Shown: positions 32,880 through 41,909, counted from the stretch's first letter. The stretch: DNA of 64,000 nucleotides from Alkalimonas delamerensis (GCF_030717955.1 NZ_JAUZVY010000001.1:868001-932000), one strand, 5' to 3'. A program made the numbers and translations. Notes: generated by a model not told the origin, from the sequence alone.

Positions 32880-33821
32880 GTGCAACTTCATATCGAAGCA
32901 GTGACCAAGCAATACGCCACGGTGACTGCAGTCAATCAGGTCAGCTTTCAAATTGACAGTGGCGAAATCTTCGCCTTGCTGGGGCCCAACGGCGCCGGAA
33001 AATCCTCGATTATTCGGATGCTGGTCGGCATGACCAAACCAGACAGTGGTGAGATCCGCATCCATTGGCAGGACAAAACCTTCAACGAGGTGCCGCGTCG
33101 GCTGCTGGGGTATTTGCCGGAAGACCGGGGCTTGTACGGCGATAAATCCATCGAGAAAAACCTGCTGTTTCTGGCGCAATTGCATGGCATGAGTAAGGCG
33201 GATGCTCTGCAAGAAATGGAGCACTGGCTGCAAGTGTTTGAGCTCAGCGAGCGCCGACACGAAGACTTAAAGCAGCTGTCTAAGGGCAACCAGCAAAAAG
33301 TACAGCTGATTGCCGCGGTGCTGCACAAGCCGGCTTTGGTGATTTTGGATGAACCTTTCTCCGGGCTGGACCCCATCAATCAGGAAAAAGTGGTTGAGTT
33401 TTTAAAGCAGCTTAAGCAAAACGGCATGACGGTGCTGCTGAGTGCGCATCAGATGGCAATGGTCGAGAAGCTGGCCGATCGCATGGTGCTGATGGCCAAA
33501 GGCGAGGTGGTGTTGGCGGGAAGTCTGGCCGACATTCGCCAGCAAGCAAAACCAGAGCAGCAGATCTTGCTACGCAGCGAAACGCCCTTGCCGATAGAGT
33601 GGTTGCAGGCCCTGCCTGAAGTGAGCAGTCTGGAGCAGCAGGCTCCTGGGCAGGCGTTGATTCGGTTAAAGGCTGAGGCGCAGGTTGCGCCGGTGCTGCG
33701 GCAATTGCTGGAGCGGATAGAGCCGGAACAAATCGCCATGCAAACGCCGGATCTGCATCAGTTGTACTTGCAGGCGATGGCCAAACATCAAAGCCGGGTG
33801 AAGTTGGAGGTGGTGGCATGA
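32880..33821 (+). CDS. ABC transporter ATP-binding protein, NatA-like
   Basis: ATPase subunit of 313 aa. Walker A is GPNGAGKS at residues 35-42, the signature is LSKGNQQKVQL, and Walker B is LVILDEPFSGLDP. The C-terminal extension (about 225-313) is typical of DrrA/NatA-type exporters. GTG start at 32880 with AAGGAG 8 bp upstream. It overlaps the permease gene by 4 bp (ATGA). Substrate unknown; sodium or drug export is possible. Confidence 0.88.
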   Translation: MQLHIEAVTKQYATVTAVNQVSFQIDSGEIFALLGPNGAGKSSIIRMLVGMTKPDSGEIRIHWQDKTFNEVPRRLLGYLPEDRGLYGDKSIEKNLLFLAQLHGMSKADALQEMEHWLQVFELSERRHEDLKQLSKGNQQKVQLIAAVLHKPALVILDEPFSGLDPINQEKVVEFLKQLKQNGMTVLLSAHQMAMVEKLADRMVLMAKGEVVLAGSLADIRQQAKPEQQILLRSETPLPIEWLQALPEVSSLEQQAPGQALIRLKAEAQVAPVLRQLLERIEPEQIAMQTPDLHQLYLQAMAKHQSRVKLEVVA

Positions 33822-34996
33822 TTTCCCGTCAGAGTCTGATCGTCGCGCGCTGGGAGTTTTTGCGGTTTTTTAAATGGAAGCAGCAGCTGATTTCCTATCT
33901 GATTATGATTGCCGTGATGGGGGGCGTTTTTGCCTGGGTTTATCTAACCGATGAAAGTCGCTCGGTCTACCGGGTTGCGGTACCGGCTGAACTTCGCATT
34001 CAAAATACCGACCAGTTCGAGTTTCAACGACCCAGCATTGAGCTGTCGCAACAGCTGCAGCAACTGCGGGAGCAGCAAACCTGGCATGCTGTGCTGACCT
34101 CCGATGGCGAGGACTGGGTGCTGCACACTCAATCTTCCAGCAAATGGTTGGCGCAGCTGGAGCTCGAGTTGCAAGGGTTTTTCCGCCAGCAAAAAGCCAT
34201 CGCTTTCGGGCTTGATGCGCAGCAACTGGCCGAGCTGGAGCACCCAGTGACCTTGCAGCGGCAGTTCCTGGCCGAAGATTTTAAGGGGGAAGATACTCCG
34301 GAGAAAATGATTGCTTTTGCCGTGCTGATTTTGCTGCTGATTGGCTTGAGCACCGCCTTTGGCCAGATTTTGATGAGCATAACCGGCGAAAAGCAACAGC
34401 GGGTCACCGAGCAGTTGTACGCCATTTTAACGCCGCAGCAATGGATGGACGGCAAGGTGTTGGGGCACAGCTTCAGTGCTTTAAAAGCCATGCTCACCAC
34501 CTCTTTAATTATGCTGGTGTTTTATCTGGTGGTGTCTTTATTTGCCGGCGAAGGGCTGGATCTCAGCTGGTTGAATGGCTGGGTAATCCTCTGGCTGATC
34601 CCTTTTGCGCTGGCAGGTTTGTTGCTTTGTGCTTGTTTTATGGGGGCTATTGCTGCCTCGATTGACGATCCCAACACCAGTGGTAAAGGTGCGGTGATGA
34701 TGGTGACCTGGCTACCCTTGTTATTGACCTGGCTGGTGATCGACAGCCCGACAGGTTGGGCCATGACCTTGCTAAGCTGGTTGCCACTGACCTCCTTTGT
34801 CGCCATGCCGGTTAAGATGTCGATGGTGGAAGTGCCCTGGTGGCAGCTAAGCTTGTCGCTGGCCTTGTTGCTGGCGACTCTGTACTGGATGCGCCAGCTG
34901 GGGGGCCGTATTTTTCTGCGTGGCATGCAGATGTATGGCAAAGAGCCAAGCTGGGGCGAGATCATGCGCTGGTCGCTGAGTCGTAAGGTCGACTAA
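33818..34996 (+). CDS. ABC-2 type permease, NatB-like
   Basis: Membrane subunit of 392 aa. One N-terminal helix (about 25-45) is followed by a large extracytoplasmic domain (about 50-160) and five or six C-terminal helices, the ABC-2/NatB arrangement. The segment TGEKQQRVTEQLYAILTPQQWMDGKVLG is the family's cytoplasmic coupling region. It is translationally coupled to the ATPase gene and completes a two-gene exporter. Confidence 0.85.
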   Translation: MISRQSLIVARWEFLRFFKWKQQLISYLIMIAVMGGVFAWVYLTDESRSVYRVAVPAELRIQNTDQFEFQRPSIELSQQLQQLREQQTWHAVLTSDGEDWVLHTQSSSKWLAQLELELQGFFRQQKAIAFGLDAQQLAELEHPVTLQRQFLAEDFKGEDTPEKMIAFAVLILLLIGLSTAFGQILMSITGEKQQRVTEQLYAILTPQQWMDGKVLGHSFSALKAMLTTSLIMLVFYLVVSLFAGEGLDLSWLNGWVILWLIPFALAGLLLCACFMGAIAASIDDPNTSGKGAVMMVTWLPLLLTWLVIDSPTGWAMTLLSWLPLTSFVAMPVKMSMVEVPWWQLSLSLALLLATLYWMRQLGGRIFLRGMQMYGKEPSWGEIMRWSLSRKVD

Positions 34997-35008
34997 GCTT
35001 TTTTTTGC

Positions 35009-35036
35009 AAGAGAGCCCGCAGCAGCGGGCTCTTTC
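35009..35036 (+). terminator. Terminator hairpin after the ABC exporter
   Basis: GAGCCCGC-AGCA-GCGGGCTC followed by TTTC. The T-run is short, so efficiency is uncertain; an A-rich flank is present on the left. Confidence 0.6.
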
Positions 35037-35054
35037 GTCAACACGCCCTAACGT

Positions 35055-35918
35055 TTAAAACTCGTATTTATGGGCGCTAAACAGCGTCTGCACATCCAGC
35101 CAGATATCGCCGGGCTCGCCATCGCCAACCCATTGATCGTTGATTTGCACCACAGGAGCGACTTCTTTGCTGGAACTGGTTAACCAGACTTCATCGGCGG
35201 CCAGTACTTCAGCCCTGCTGATGGCGCGCTCTTCCACCGGGTAGCTGCTGTATTTTCGCAAAATCGCCAGCAGAATCAGCCGGGTAATACCAGGCAGCAG
35301 CTCGGTACTCAGCGGTGGGGTCGCAATGACGCCGTCTTTGACCACAAACACATTGCAGGAAGCGGCTTCAGTCAGATTGCCTTCACGGTTAAATAACACG
35401 GTTTCCTGCGCGCCCTGAGCGTAGCCTTGCTGGTAGTGCAGCACATTGCCAAGCAAAGAGGTCGACTTGATGTGGCAGCGCTGCCAGCGCAAGTCGTCGG
35501 CGGTCACCACCCGGTAGCGCGGTGCTTTGGCTTTGTCGGCGATAGGAGCCGGTGGAATTTCAAACACAAAGGCAAACACCGTAGGCTTTATATTGGCCGG
35601 AAAGGCGTGACCGCGCTTGCTGTCAGCACCGCGGCTTACCTGCAGATACACAGCGAGGTTTTCGCCCATACTCTGGTTTTTCGCCAGCAAACCCGTCAAC
35701 AGCTGCTGCCAGTCGGCCAAGCTCAGGCCTGCGTCAATGCTCAGCTGCTCCAGGCCACTCAGCATCCGCTGCAGATGGGGAGTCAGGCCGACAAAGCGTC
35801 CCTGGTAGGACGGCACCACTTCGTAGATGCCATCGCCAAATAAAAAACCACGGTCCATCGGTGAGATGCGGGCCTCTGCAGCCGGCAGATAGTCGCCATT
35901 TAAAAACACAATACTCAT
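35055..35918 (-). CDS. dat: D-amino-acid transaminase
   Basis: Class-IV PLP aminotransferase of 287 aa that interconverts D-alanine plus 2-oxoglutarate with pyruvate plus D-glutamate. PLP lysine is K151 (CHIKSTSLLGNV). FGDGIYEVVPSYQGR near the start and LTEAASCNVFVV favour the D-amino-acid enzyme over branched-chain relatives. It is the last gene of the six-gene D-glutamate/oxoproline operon, 8 bp after the DUF4392 gene, which supports a product or substrate of D-glutamate. Confidence 0.85.
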   Translation of the reverse strand: MSIVFLNGDYLPAAEARISPMDRGFLFGDGIYEVVPSYQGRFVGLTPHLQRMLSGLEQLSIDAGLSLADWQQLLTGLLAKNQSMGENLAVYLQVSRGADSKRGHAFPANIKPTVFAFVFEIPPAPIADKAKAPRYRVVTADDLRWQRCHIKSTSLLGNVLHYQQGYAQGAQETVLFNREGNLTEAASCNVFVVKDGVIATPPLSTELLPGITRLILLAILRKYSSYPVEERAISRAEVLAADEVWLTSSSKEVAPVVQINDQWVGDGEPGDIWLDVQTLFSAHKYEF

Positions 35919-35926
35919 AGTTACAC

Positions 35927-36766
35927 TCAGCTAAAGCCACAAAGGGCACGTAAAGAGGTTAGAACAGCCATGCCTTCGCTGGCATCCAAACTGTCTTCGG
36001 TTAAGGTATTCAGGCGGCTGACACCATCGACACTGCCGCGGTCGGATAAATACTGCAAAATTCGTAGCGGTTGTATTTGCGCCAGTAGATCCTGCTCGCG
36101 CCAGACGCTAAGCAGCGCAATCAAGCCATAAGCGCCCCAGTTGGACACATCGGCCAGCAAGAGTTCATCGCATTCGGTGGCTGCCGGAATAATAGTGAGC
36201 GCCTGGACCGCTGTGTTGATATTGCCCATGCCGATCTCATTGCCGCCATCGCCAATGGCCAGCGTCGGGCAGGCGGCCAGATTTAAAAAGTCATCGAAGC
36301 TGGCGCAGCGGCCACTGATGTCTTCGCCTCGCATATTGTAATAGTTGCCATCCTGAGCACGCCCAGGCCGCTCAATTGAGATCACTGCCTGTGGCTGATA
36401 ATGTCGCAGGGCTTCGGCCGCCAGTGCCGCCACATCTTGCTGGCAGTTGATGGGCAGTGGATGGCAATGGTAATCGGTTTTGAGCACCGAATAGAGTGGA
36501 TCGCCACACACCAGCACAGGTCGGGCGCCCAGTTGCTGCAGGCAATCGTACAAAGCAATAGCGCCAACAGGGCCATCGGTTTCAAAGGTATCGGCCACCG
36601 GAAAGCCGGTGCCAATAAAAACCACCCCTTGGCACTGGTTCAGGATACGAGCCGCGCGCAGGTAATAGCCAGGGCGTAGTGCCTGTTGCAGCTGCTGCAT
36701 ACCACGTAAGTTACGCGCGACCAGCAAATCTTCAATCTGACGACTGAGTGGCAGCAATGACTTCAT
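35927..36766 (-). CDS. DUF4392 protein, homologous to the C-terminal half of D-glutamate cyclase
   Basis: Protein of 279 aa of the DUF4392 family. Conserved stretches include FIGTGFPVADTFETDGPVGA and IGDGGNEIGMGNI. In animal D-glutamate cyclase (DGLUCY), which forms 5-oxo-D-proline from D-glutamate, DUF4392 is fused behind a DUF1445 domain; here DUF1445 is the first gene of the same operon. ATG 36766 overlaps the pxpC stop by one base (TGATG) and has GGAGGTG upstream; an 11-residue extension was rejected. Domain assignments are from memory of the families. Confidence 0.8.
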   Translation of the reverse strand: MKSLLPLSRQIEDLLVARNLRGMQQLQQALRPGYYLRAARILNQCQGVVFIGTGFPVADTFETDGPVGAIALYDCLQQLGARPVLVCGDPLYSVLKTDYHCHPLPINCQQDVAALAAEALRHYQPQAVISIERPGRAQDGNYYNMRGEDISGRCASFDDFLNLAACPTLAIGDGGNEIGMGNINTAVQALTIIPAATECDELLLADVSNWGAYGLIALLSVWREQDLLAQIQPLRILQYLSDRGSVDGVSRLNTLTEDSLDASEGMAVLTSLRALCGFS

Positions 36767-37719
36767 CAAAGCACCTCCAGTTGGCTGTGTTGTTGCCAAA
36801 AGCGTTGTTCCTGCAAATGCAGCGTGTTGTGTGCTTGCTCGATGCTAATGGCGGCGAAATTCAGCTCAAAGCCTGCCGGTCGCTGGGCCAGTTGCCAGCA
36901 ATCAAGCGACAACACCGAGCCAAGCTTGGGGTAGCCACCCAGGGTTTGCCGATCGCACAGCAGTACGATGGGCTGGCCATCCGGAGGCACCTGCACAGCA
37001 CCATAGCAGATGCCTTCTGACAGCAGGCTGCTGCGCTGGCAGTGCAGTGGCGGGCCCTGCAGTCGGTAGCCCATTCGATCGGACTTGGGCGATATCTGGT
37101 AGGGGTGTTGATAAAAGCGTTGCCGCTCTGCGACCGAAAAATCCTCGCACTGATAGCCTTCAATCAGACGCAATGTCAGTGGGCTCTGATAATCCGGCCA
37201 AAACCGCTCGGGCAGGGCAAAGAGCGGCTGTGCAGTCATGGCTGCCGTTTGCTTCGTTACCGGAAGCAATTGCCCGGCTGTGAGCTTGCCGCCATCCAGC
37301 CCGCCAATGCCTTCGCGCAGTACGGTAGCGCTGCTGCCAAACTGTTGCTGCACAGAAAAGCCGCCAGCGACTGCCAGGTAAGCTCGTACGCCAGACGTTG
37401 CCATCCCCAGCTCAATGCGATCGCCTGCTTTGATGGCATGGCCTTGCCATAAAGCTTTTGGCTTGCCGTTGATGCTAAGCGGCACAGCCGCACCGCAAAC
37501 GGCAATTGCAGTATCTTGCTCAGTGCTCAGTTGCAGGCCGCCGAGGGTGATTTCCAGAGCGCAGCTACCTGCTGCATTGCCAAGCAAAGCATTGGCCCAG
37601 CGAAAAGCATGGCCATCGGCCGGGCCTGCCGTAGTCAGGCCGAGTCGGCTTTGACCAAAACGCCCCTGATCCTGCAAGGTGCAAAGCAGGCCGGCTTGCT
37701 CAATACGAAAACCGCTCAT
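36766..37719 (-). CDS. pxpC: 5-oxoprolinase subunit C
   Basis: Biotin-dependent-carboxyltransferase-like subunit of 317 aa (AHS2/KipA family). Motifs: GLLCTLQDQGRFGQSRLGLTTAGPADGHAF near the start and QTLGGYPKLGSVLSLD near the end. With PxpA and PxpB it cleaves 5-oxoproline to glutamate using ATP. Its start overlaps the pxpB stop (ATGA) and it has GGGAGG upstream. Confidence 0.92.
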   Translation of the reverse strand: MSGFRIEQAGLLCTLQDQGRFGQSRLGLTTAGPADGHAFRWANALLGNAAGSCALEITLGGLQLSTEQDTAIAVCGAAVPLSINGKPKALWQGHAIKAGDRIELGMATSGVRAYLAVAGGFSVQQQFGSSATVLREGIGGLDGGKLTAGQLLPVTKQTAAMTAQPLFALPERFWPDYQSPLTLRLIEGYQCEDFSVAERQRFYQHPYQISPKSDRMGYRLQGPPLHCQRSSLLSEGICYGAVQVPPDGQPIVLLCDRQTLGGYPKLGSVLSLDCWQLAQRPAGFELNFAAISIEQAHNTLHLQEQRFWQQHSQLEVL

Positions 37720-38402
37720 AATACGCCTCCCAGGCGCAAAAACTCGGCTTTATCGATGGCGGTAAAGCGCACCTGATCGCCCACAGCCACCGGCATGCTG
37801 GGCGTTTTGGCCGGATCAAACAGCTGCAGCGGGCACAGGCCCAGCAAATTCCAGCCACCCGGCGATTCGGCCGGATAGACCGCCGTCTGGCGATCGGCAA
37901 TCGCCACCGCCCCTTTGGGCACTTTGGCGCGGGGGCTGTCAAGCCTCGGGGTGGCCAGGCGTTCATCCACCTCGCCCATGTAAGCAAAACCAGGGGCAAA
38001 ACCTACGGCATACACCCGGTACAGCGGCGCCTGATGCAGTTCAATCACTTGTTCGATGCTCAGTTGATGCAGCTTCGCCAGCCGGGTGAGATCCGGGCCG
38101 CTTTCCTCACTGTAATACACCGGCAGCTCGACCAGTTTGCCGGCCTGCTGACTTTCACCGCTTTGCGCTGCCAGGGCTTGTCGGATCCGGGCTTTGACCA
38201 AAAAATGATCCGTTTGCAGCGGGTTGTAGCTGACCAGGATGGAGGCATAGGATGGCGTGACATCCAGCAACACATCGGCCAATGCCTGTTCTATTTGCTG
38301 GCAGGCAGCAAGCACCCACTGATTGACCTCGGCCGACATCTGCTGCGGCGGGTAGAGGATCAGGCTGTTTTCACCGGCAATCTGAATGCTGTAATCAAGC
38401 AT
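37716..38402 (-). CDS. pxpB: 5-oxoprolinase subunit B
   Basis: AHS1/KipI family protein of 228 aa, partner of PxpC. GFAPGFAYMGEVDERLATPRLDSPRAKVPKG and ESPGGWNLLGL are the family hallmarks. Coupled to pxpC by a 4-bp overlap and 5 bp after pxpA. In Bacillus the pair was first described as kinase regulators, but in this gene context the oxoprolinase role is more likely. Confidence 0.92.
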   Translation of the reverse strand: MLDYSIQIAGENSLILYPPQQMSAEVNQWVLAACQQIEQALADVLLDVTPSYASILVSYNPLQTDHFLVKARIRQALAAQSGESQQAGKLVELPVYYSEESGPDLTRLAKLHQLSIEQVIELHQAPLYRVYAVGFAPGFAYMGEVDERLATPRLDSPRAKVPKGAVAIADRQTAVYPAESPGGWNLLGLCPLQLFDPAKTPSMPVAVGDQVRFTAIDKAEFLRLGGVL

Positions 38403-38407
38403 AAAAG

Positions 38408-39136
38408 CTAGCCTTGCAACAACTGACGAATATGCTTCACTTCAGCAATGGCGGCTTCGTTATCGCCGTGCACACAGAGTGTATCGGCTTGAAGCGCAAG
38501 GCGCTTGCCACTGTCGGTGATCACCACGCCTTCATCGACCAGCAACTGCACCTGCGTCATCACCTCGGTTTGATTCAGTACCGCACCTGGCTTGCTGCGC
38601 GGCATCAACAGGCCAGCGTCGGTATAGCGCCGGTCGGCAAAGGCTTCAAACAGCAAGGAAATGCCCAAGGCATCGGCTTCAGCCTGATGTTTTGCTTGTT
38701 CGGCGGTAGCCAGCAGCATCAATGCCAGCGGTTTGTGGTAGCTTTTAATGGCGGTAAACACGGTTTCCAGAATGGCAGGGTGGTGCATCATATCGTTGTA
38801 GAGGGCACCATGGGGTTTGACGTAGCTCAGCTCAAGCCCATGAATTTGCGCCATGCCATCCAGTGCAGCGATTTGATAATGCAGCAGATTCACCAGCTCT
38901 TCGGCTGAGCAGTTCATTGAGCGGCGGCCAAAGCCTTGTCGATCCGGGTAACTGGGATGAGCGCCGACTTCAACTCGGTAGTGCTTGGCCAATGCTAAAG
39001 TACGCTGCATCACGTCGGCATCACCGGCATGAAAACCACAGGCAATGTTGGCCATATCGATGTAAGGCATCACGCTGCTGTCCATGCCCATGGTCCAGCT
39101 GCCGTAACTTTCGCCCAGATCGCAGTTTAATTTCAT
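38408..39136 (-). CDS. pxpA: 5-oxoprolinase subunit A
   Basis: LamB/YcsF-family subunit of 242 aa. It starts MKLNCDLGESYGSW and has NIACGFHAGD, VGAHPSYPDRQGFGRR and VKPHGALYN, which are the conserved blocks of PxpA. ATG 39136 follows CCGGAGG; a 27-residue in-frame extension that runs into the upstream gene was rejected. The stop is 5 bp before pxpB. Confidence 0.93.
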   Translation of the reverse strand: MKLNCDLGESYGSWTMGMDSSVMPYIDMANIACGFHAGDADVMQRTLALAKHYRVEVGAHPSYPDRQGFGRRSMNCSAEELVNLLHYQIAALDGMAQIHGLELSYVKPHGALYNDMMHHPAILETVFTAIKSYHKPLALMLLATAEQAKHQAEADALGISLLFEAFADRRYTDAGLLMPRSKPGAVLNQTEVMTQVQLLVDEGVVITDSGKRLALQADTLCVHGDNEAAIAEVKHIRQLLQG

Positions 39137-39147
39137 GCATCCTCCGG

Positions 39148-39939
39148 CTAAAACAGCGCCAATTTTGAATTTGGAATATCGGTCACCAGCATGCAGCCCG
39201 GGCTGTGGGTCATGCAAAATTCTGGCTTAGCTTCGGCAATGGCCAGTTGCGGTGTGACGCCGCAGGCCCAGAACACCGGTACTTCGCCTGAATTAATGCT
39301 AACGGCATCGCCAAAATCCGGTTGGGTGAGATCGGCAATGCCAATGGCGGCTGGATCGCCAAAATGGACCGGTGCACCATGCACCTGCGGAAAGCGGCTG
39401 CAAATTTGAATGGCGCGAATGGCATCGGCTGGTTTCATCGGCCGCATACTGACCACCATGGGACCACTGAATTTACCGGCGCTTTGGCAGCGGATACTGG
39501 TGCGGTACATCGGCACATTGACCCCTTCGCTGATGTTACGAATTTCCAGCCCATCGGCCAGCAGGGCTTCTTCAAAGGAGAAGGAGCAGCCTAGTAAGAA
39601 GGTGACCAGGTCATCGCGCCAGAGCTCGCGGATGTCCGGCAACTCTGCTACCAGTTCGCCGTGGCGAAACAGCCGGTAGCTGGGTAAGTCGCTGCGAATA
39701 TCCAGGTCTGTGGCAGCGGCTGCAATGCCGGTATCACCAGGCTGGGCTGAGATCGCGATCAGTGGGCAGGGTTTGGGGTTGCGCTGGCAAAACAGCAGAA
39801 AATCGGCAGCATCGGCTTTGGGCAGGATCACCAGGTTGGCCTGCACAAAGCCAGCGGCCAGACCTGAGGTGGTACCGTTAAATTGCTGCTCCCGGCAGGC
39901 AAGACGCACATCGAGTGGCGTACTGGTTTTGGTTAGCAT
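39148..39939 (-). CDS. DUF1445/UPF0317 protein, homologous to the N-terminal half of D-glutamate cyclase
   Basis: Protein of 263 aa of the DUF1445 (putative hydro-lyase, YcsI) family. Conserved stretches: FVQANLVILPKADAADFLLFCQRNP, FLLGCSFSFEEALL, VPMYRTSIRCQSAG and VFWACGVTPQLA. Family members include the front half of animal D-glutamate cyclase. First gene of the operon, 11 bp before pxpA. ATG 39939 follows AGAGGAC; a 54-residue extension that runs into the repeat block at 40044-40089 was rejected. Confidence 0.85.
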   Translation of the reverse strand: MLTKTSTPLDVRLACREQQFNGTTSGLAAGFVQANLVILPKADAADFLLFCQRNPKPCPLIAISAQPGDTGIAAAATDLDIRSDLPSYRLFRHGELVAELPDIRELWRDDLVTFLLGCSFSFEEALLADGLEIRNISEGVNVPMYRTSIRCQSAGKFSGPMVVSMRPMKPADAIRAIQICSRFPQVHGAPVHFGDPAAIGIADLTQPDFGDAVSINSGEVPVFWACGVTPQLAIAEAKPEFCMTHSPGCMLVTDIPNSKLALF

Positions 39940-40043
39940 GGCTGTCCTCTGCTGGTTGCCACCTCTTAGGATGGGCACTGCCTGGTTTTCATCCAGAAAC
40001 AGGCTCCTGCCCTTATTCTGGAACGACAAATGAAAATTGCGAT

Positions 40044-40089
40044 TTCCATCCTTAGGTTCGCGAAACGGTACATCCCTATACCCGCTTTC
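40044..40089. repeat. Solo copy of the 43-46 bp nested repeat
   Basis: This stretch (TTCCATCCTTAGGTTCGCGA... to CCCGCTTTC) matches 5747-5792 at 43 of 46 positions. None of the larger MITE-like element accompanies it. It lies in the gap upstream of the D-glutamate operon. Confidence 0.65.
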
Positions 40090-40100
40090 CATTTGTCTCA

Positions 40101-40181
40101 CATTTTCAATGCGTTACTACGCAGTGAAAATGGCAGCGCATCCCTGCGCTGCGCCAGTGCCCGCCTTTCTGGACGGGCACT
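40101..40181. repeat. Array of three adjacent hairpins
   Basis: Hairpin 1: CATTTTCA-a-TGCGT / ACGCA-g-TGAAAATG (40101-40132). Hairpin 2: GCAGCGCA-TCCC-TGCGCTGC (40133-40152). Hairpin 3: AGTGCCCG / CGGGCACT around a 10-nt loop (40156-40181). All stems are perfect except one mismatch in the first. They lie between the EamA stop and the D-glutamate operon. No T-run follows on either strand. Confidence 0.6.
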
Positions 40182-40209
40182 ACCTATCTCATACCGCATT
40201 AGCATAGCA

Positions 40210-41073
40210 TTAAGCCAGCAGCAGGCCGACCCCCAAAAGGGCAGCCAGGGTCCAGCTTAAGCTCCCTTTGGGGATTTTATCACCCAGACCTTTACTTAGC
40301 AGCAACGACAGCACAATGCTGGTGGCCAGCAGCGTTTGTGCAATGGCCGCTTTGGTCAATTGGAAGGCCAGCATTTGCAGCAGCATCGCAAGGGTGGTTC
40401 CCAGCACCGCGGCAAGCAACAACAGCATCCAGGTGCGCCAGTTTGAAGCTGGTCTGGGTAGAGGGCGCTGCCGCCATAGCAGCATCAGCGGCACGATAAG
40501 CAGCATGCCGCCGACAAAGCGCCAATTGCTGGCTTGCAACACCGAGACATCACTGTGCAGAAAAATATCCCGGCTTATCACTGCGCCAACGGCCTGACAG
40601 AGCGCAGCAAGCGCTGCGAAGCTTAGGCCTGACCAAGAGGGCGATTGTTGATGTTCTTTGCCGGCATGCAGTACCCGCTCCAAAGCCAGGAAAATCAGCG
40701 CCATCCCCAGCCAGTGTTGCCACAGCAACCATTCACTCAGCCAGACAATGGCAAGGCAAGCCGTCAGGAGTGGAGCCAGCGTATCGGCCACCAGCAGGCA
40801 TTGGCGATCGCCCAGGCGCCCTAAAGCGAGAAAGAAAAACGTATCGCCGAGGCCGATGCCGATGGCGCCGCTCAGCAGCAATAAGACTTGTTGCTGCGTA
40901 CTGAGTTCGGTAGCTGGCAGTAAAAGCCCTAAAGGCAGCAACAGCAACAGGCTGATCAATCCTTTCCAGAAGTTCAGGCTCAGAGCGCTAAAACTGGCAC
41001 CCAGGTTGCGGTAAAGTCGGGCAGCCACAACCCAGCAGCAGGCTGTCAGCAGGGCGGCAATTTCTCCGGTCAT
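40210..41073 (-). CDS. EamA/DMT-family transporter
   Basis: Drug/metabolite transporter of 287 aa with ten predicted helices forming two EamA repeats (about 1-135 and 145-287). The C terminus runs straight into the inner face after the last helix (LSWTLAALLGVGLLLA). Members export amino acids or other metabolites. It is on the same strand as the downstream D-glutamate operon but 270 bp away, so shared transcription is uncertain. Confidence 0.82.
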   Translation of the reverse strand: MTGEIAALLTACCWVVAARLYRNLGASFSALSLNFWKGLISLLLLLPLGLLLPATELSTQQQVLLLLSGAIGIGLGDTFFFLALGRLGDRQCLLVADTLAPLLTACLAIVWLSEWLLWQHWLGMALIFLALERVLHAGKEHQQSPSWSGLSFAALAALCQAVGAVISRDIFLHSDVSVLQASNWRFVGGMLLIVPLMLLWRQRPLPRPASNWRTWMLLLLAAVLGTTLAMLLQMLAFQLTKAAIAQTLLATSIVLSLLLSKGLGDKIPKGSLSWTLAALLGVGLLLA

Positions 41074-41144
41074 AATGGGGTTCGGTGGCTGAAAAAGGGC
41101 AGCTTAGAGACTGGGTTGCCGGAAAGCAAGCGCCAGTGTCGCTC

Positions 41145-41909
41145 TTAATCATCCAGCGCGGTTAGATCCACCCGGAACTGCTCTACCTCACCACTTTCAA
41201 CCATATCAGCGATGACTTGTTGCAGCTTTGGCAGCAACTTCTGGTGAGGACTACGCTTGGATAAGGTGAGATTGACGGTTCTGTTTTCCCGGAAGTCAAA
41301 TTCGTAACTGGCGCGTTTAAAGCGTTGATGGAAGCGGGGGTTGTGTTGAATCACATTAATGGAACTTTGTGCCGGCCCAATCATGGCATCGGCTTCCCCC
41401 AACAGCAACAAGGCAAAAGCATCATCCAAAGTCTCAGCATGGACCAATTGCAACGGATGCTTATCCAACCGCCTTAACAGCTCCTGGGTATAGACATAAT
41501 CGCGTACCACGGCGATACGCTTTTCACTGAGCTGTTGCCAGCTAGTGATATCCCTGGTTTCAACCAGCAAATAGACTACCTCAGGCTTGGCTTCGTCGTA
41601 GGGGATAAAGTGCATGTAGCGGGCGCGCTCATCGCTGAAATTAAGGCTGGTCATTAAGTCGGTTTGCCCTAATTCCATTTGTCGCAAACAACGGGAGAAA
41701 GGAGTATTGGCACTGAAGCGTAAGCGAATGCCGGCGCGCTCGGCGATGGTGTGCATTAAATCGACGGTGGGTCCGAAAGGTTCACCATCGTCTGGGTAAA
41801 AATGCCAGTAAGGATGATCGTCCAGACACCACTCGAGCTCGGGTGGCTCTGAGGCATTAACCCAAGGGACCATGCTGAGTATAAACAACAACCAGCCGAC
41901 TCGTTGCAT
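41145..41909 (-). CDS. Periplasmic solute-binding protein, family 3-like
   Basis: Secreted protein of 254 aa with signal peptide (cleavage after VNA, giving SEPPELEWCLDDHPYW). It has the SBP_bac_3 layout: GPTVDLMHTIAERAGIRLRF, the LGQTDLMTSLNFSDERA ligand loop, and AVVRDYVYTQELL. No ABC permease genes are adjacent, so it may be an orphan sensor-like binder. ATG 41909 has GGAGAAC upstream; a 28-residue extension was rejected. Confidence 0.78.
   Translation of the reverse strand: MQRVGWLLFILSMVPWVNASEPPELEWCLDDHPYWHFYPDDGEPFGPTVDLMHTIAERAGIRLRFSANTPFSRCLRQMELGQTDLMTSLNFSDERARYMHFIPYDEAKPEVVYLLVETRDITSWQQLSEKRIAVVRDYVYTQELLRRLDKHPLQLVHAETLDDAFALLLLGEADAMIGPAQSSINVIQHNPRFHQRFKRASYEFDFRENRTVNLTLSKRSPHQKLLPKLQQVIADMVESGEVEQFRVDLTALDD

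Noticed and set aside
39940..40101. 54-residue N-terminal extension of the DUF1445 protein
   Set aside because: It reads through the 46-bp repeat and a good ribosome-binding site precedes the later ATG.
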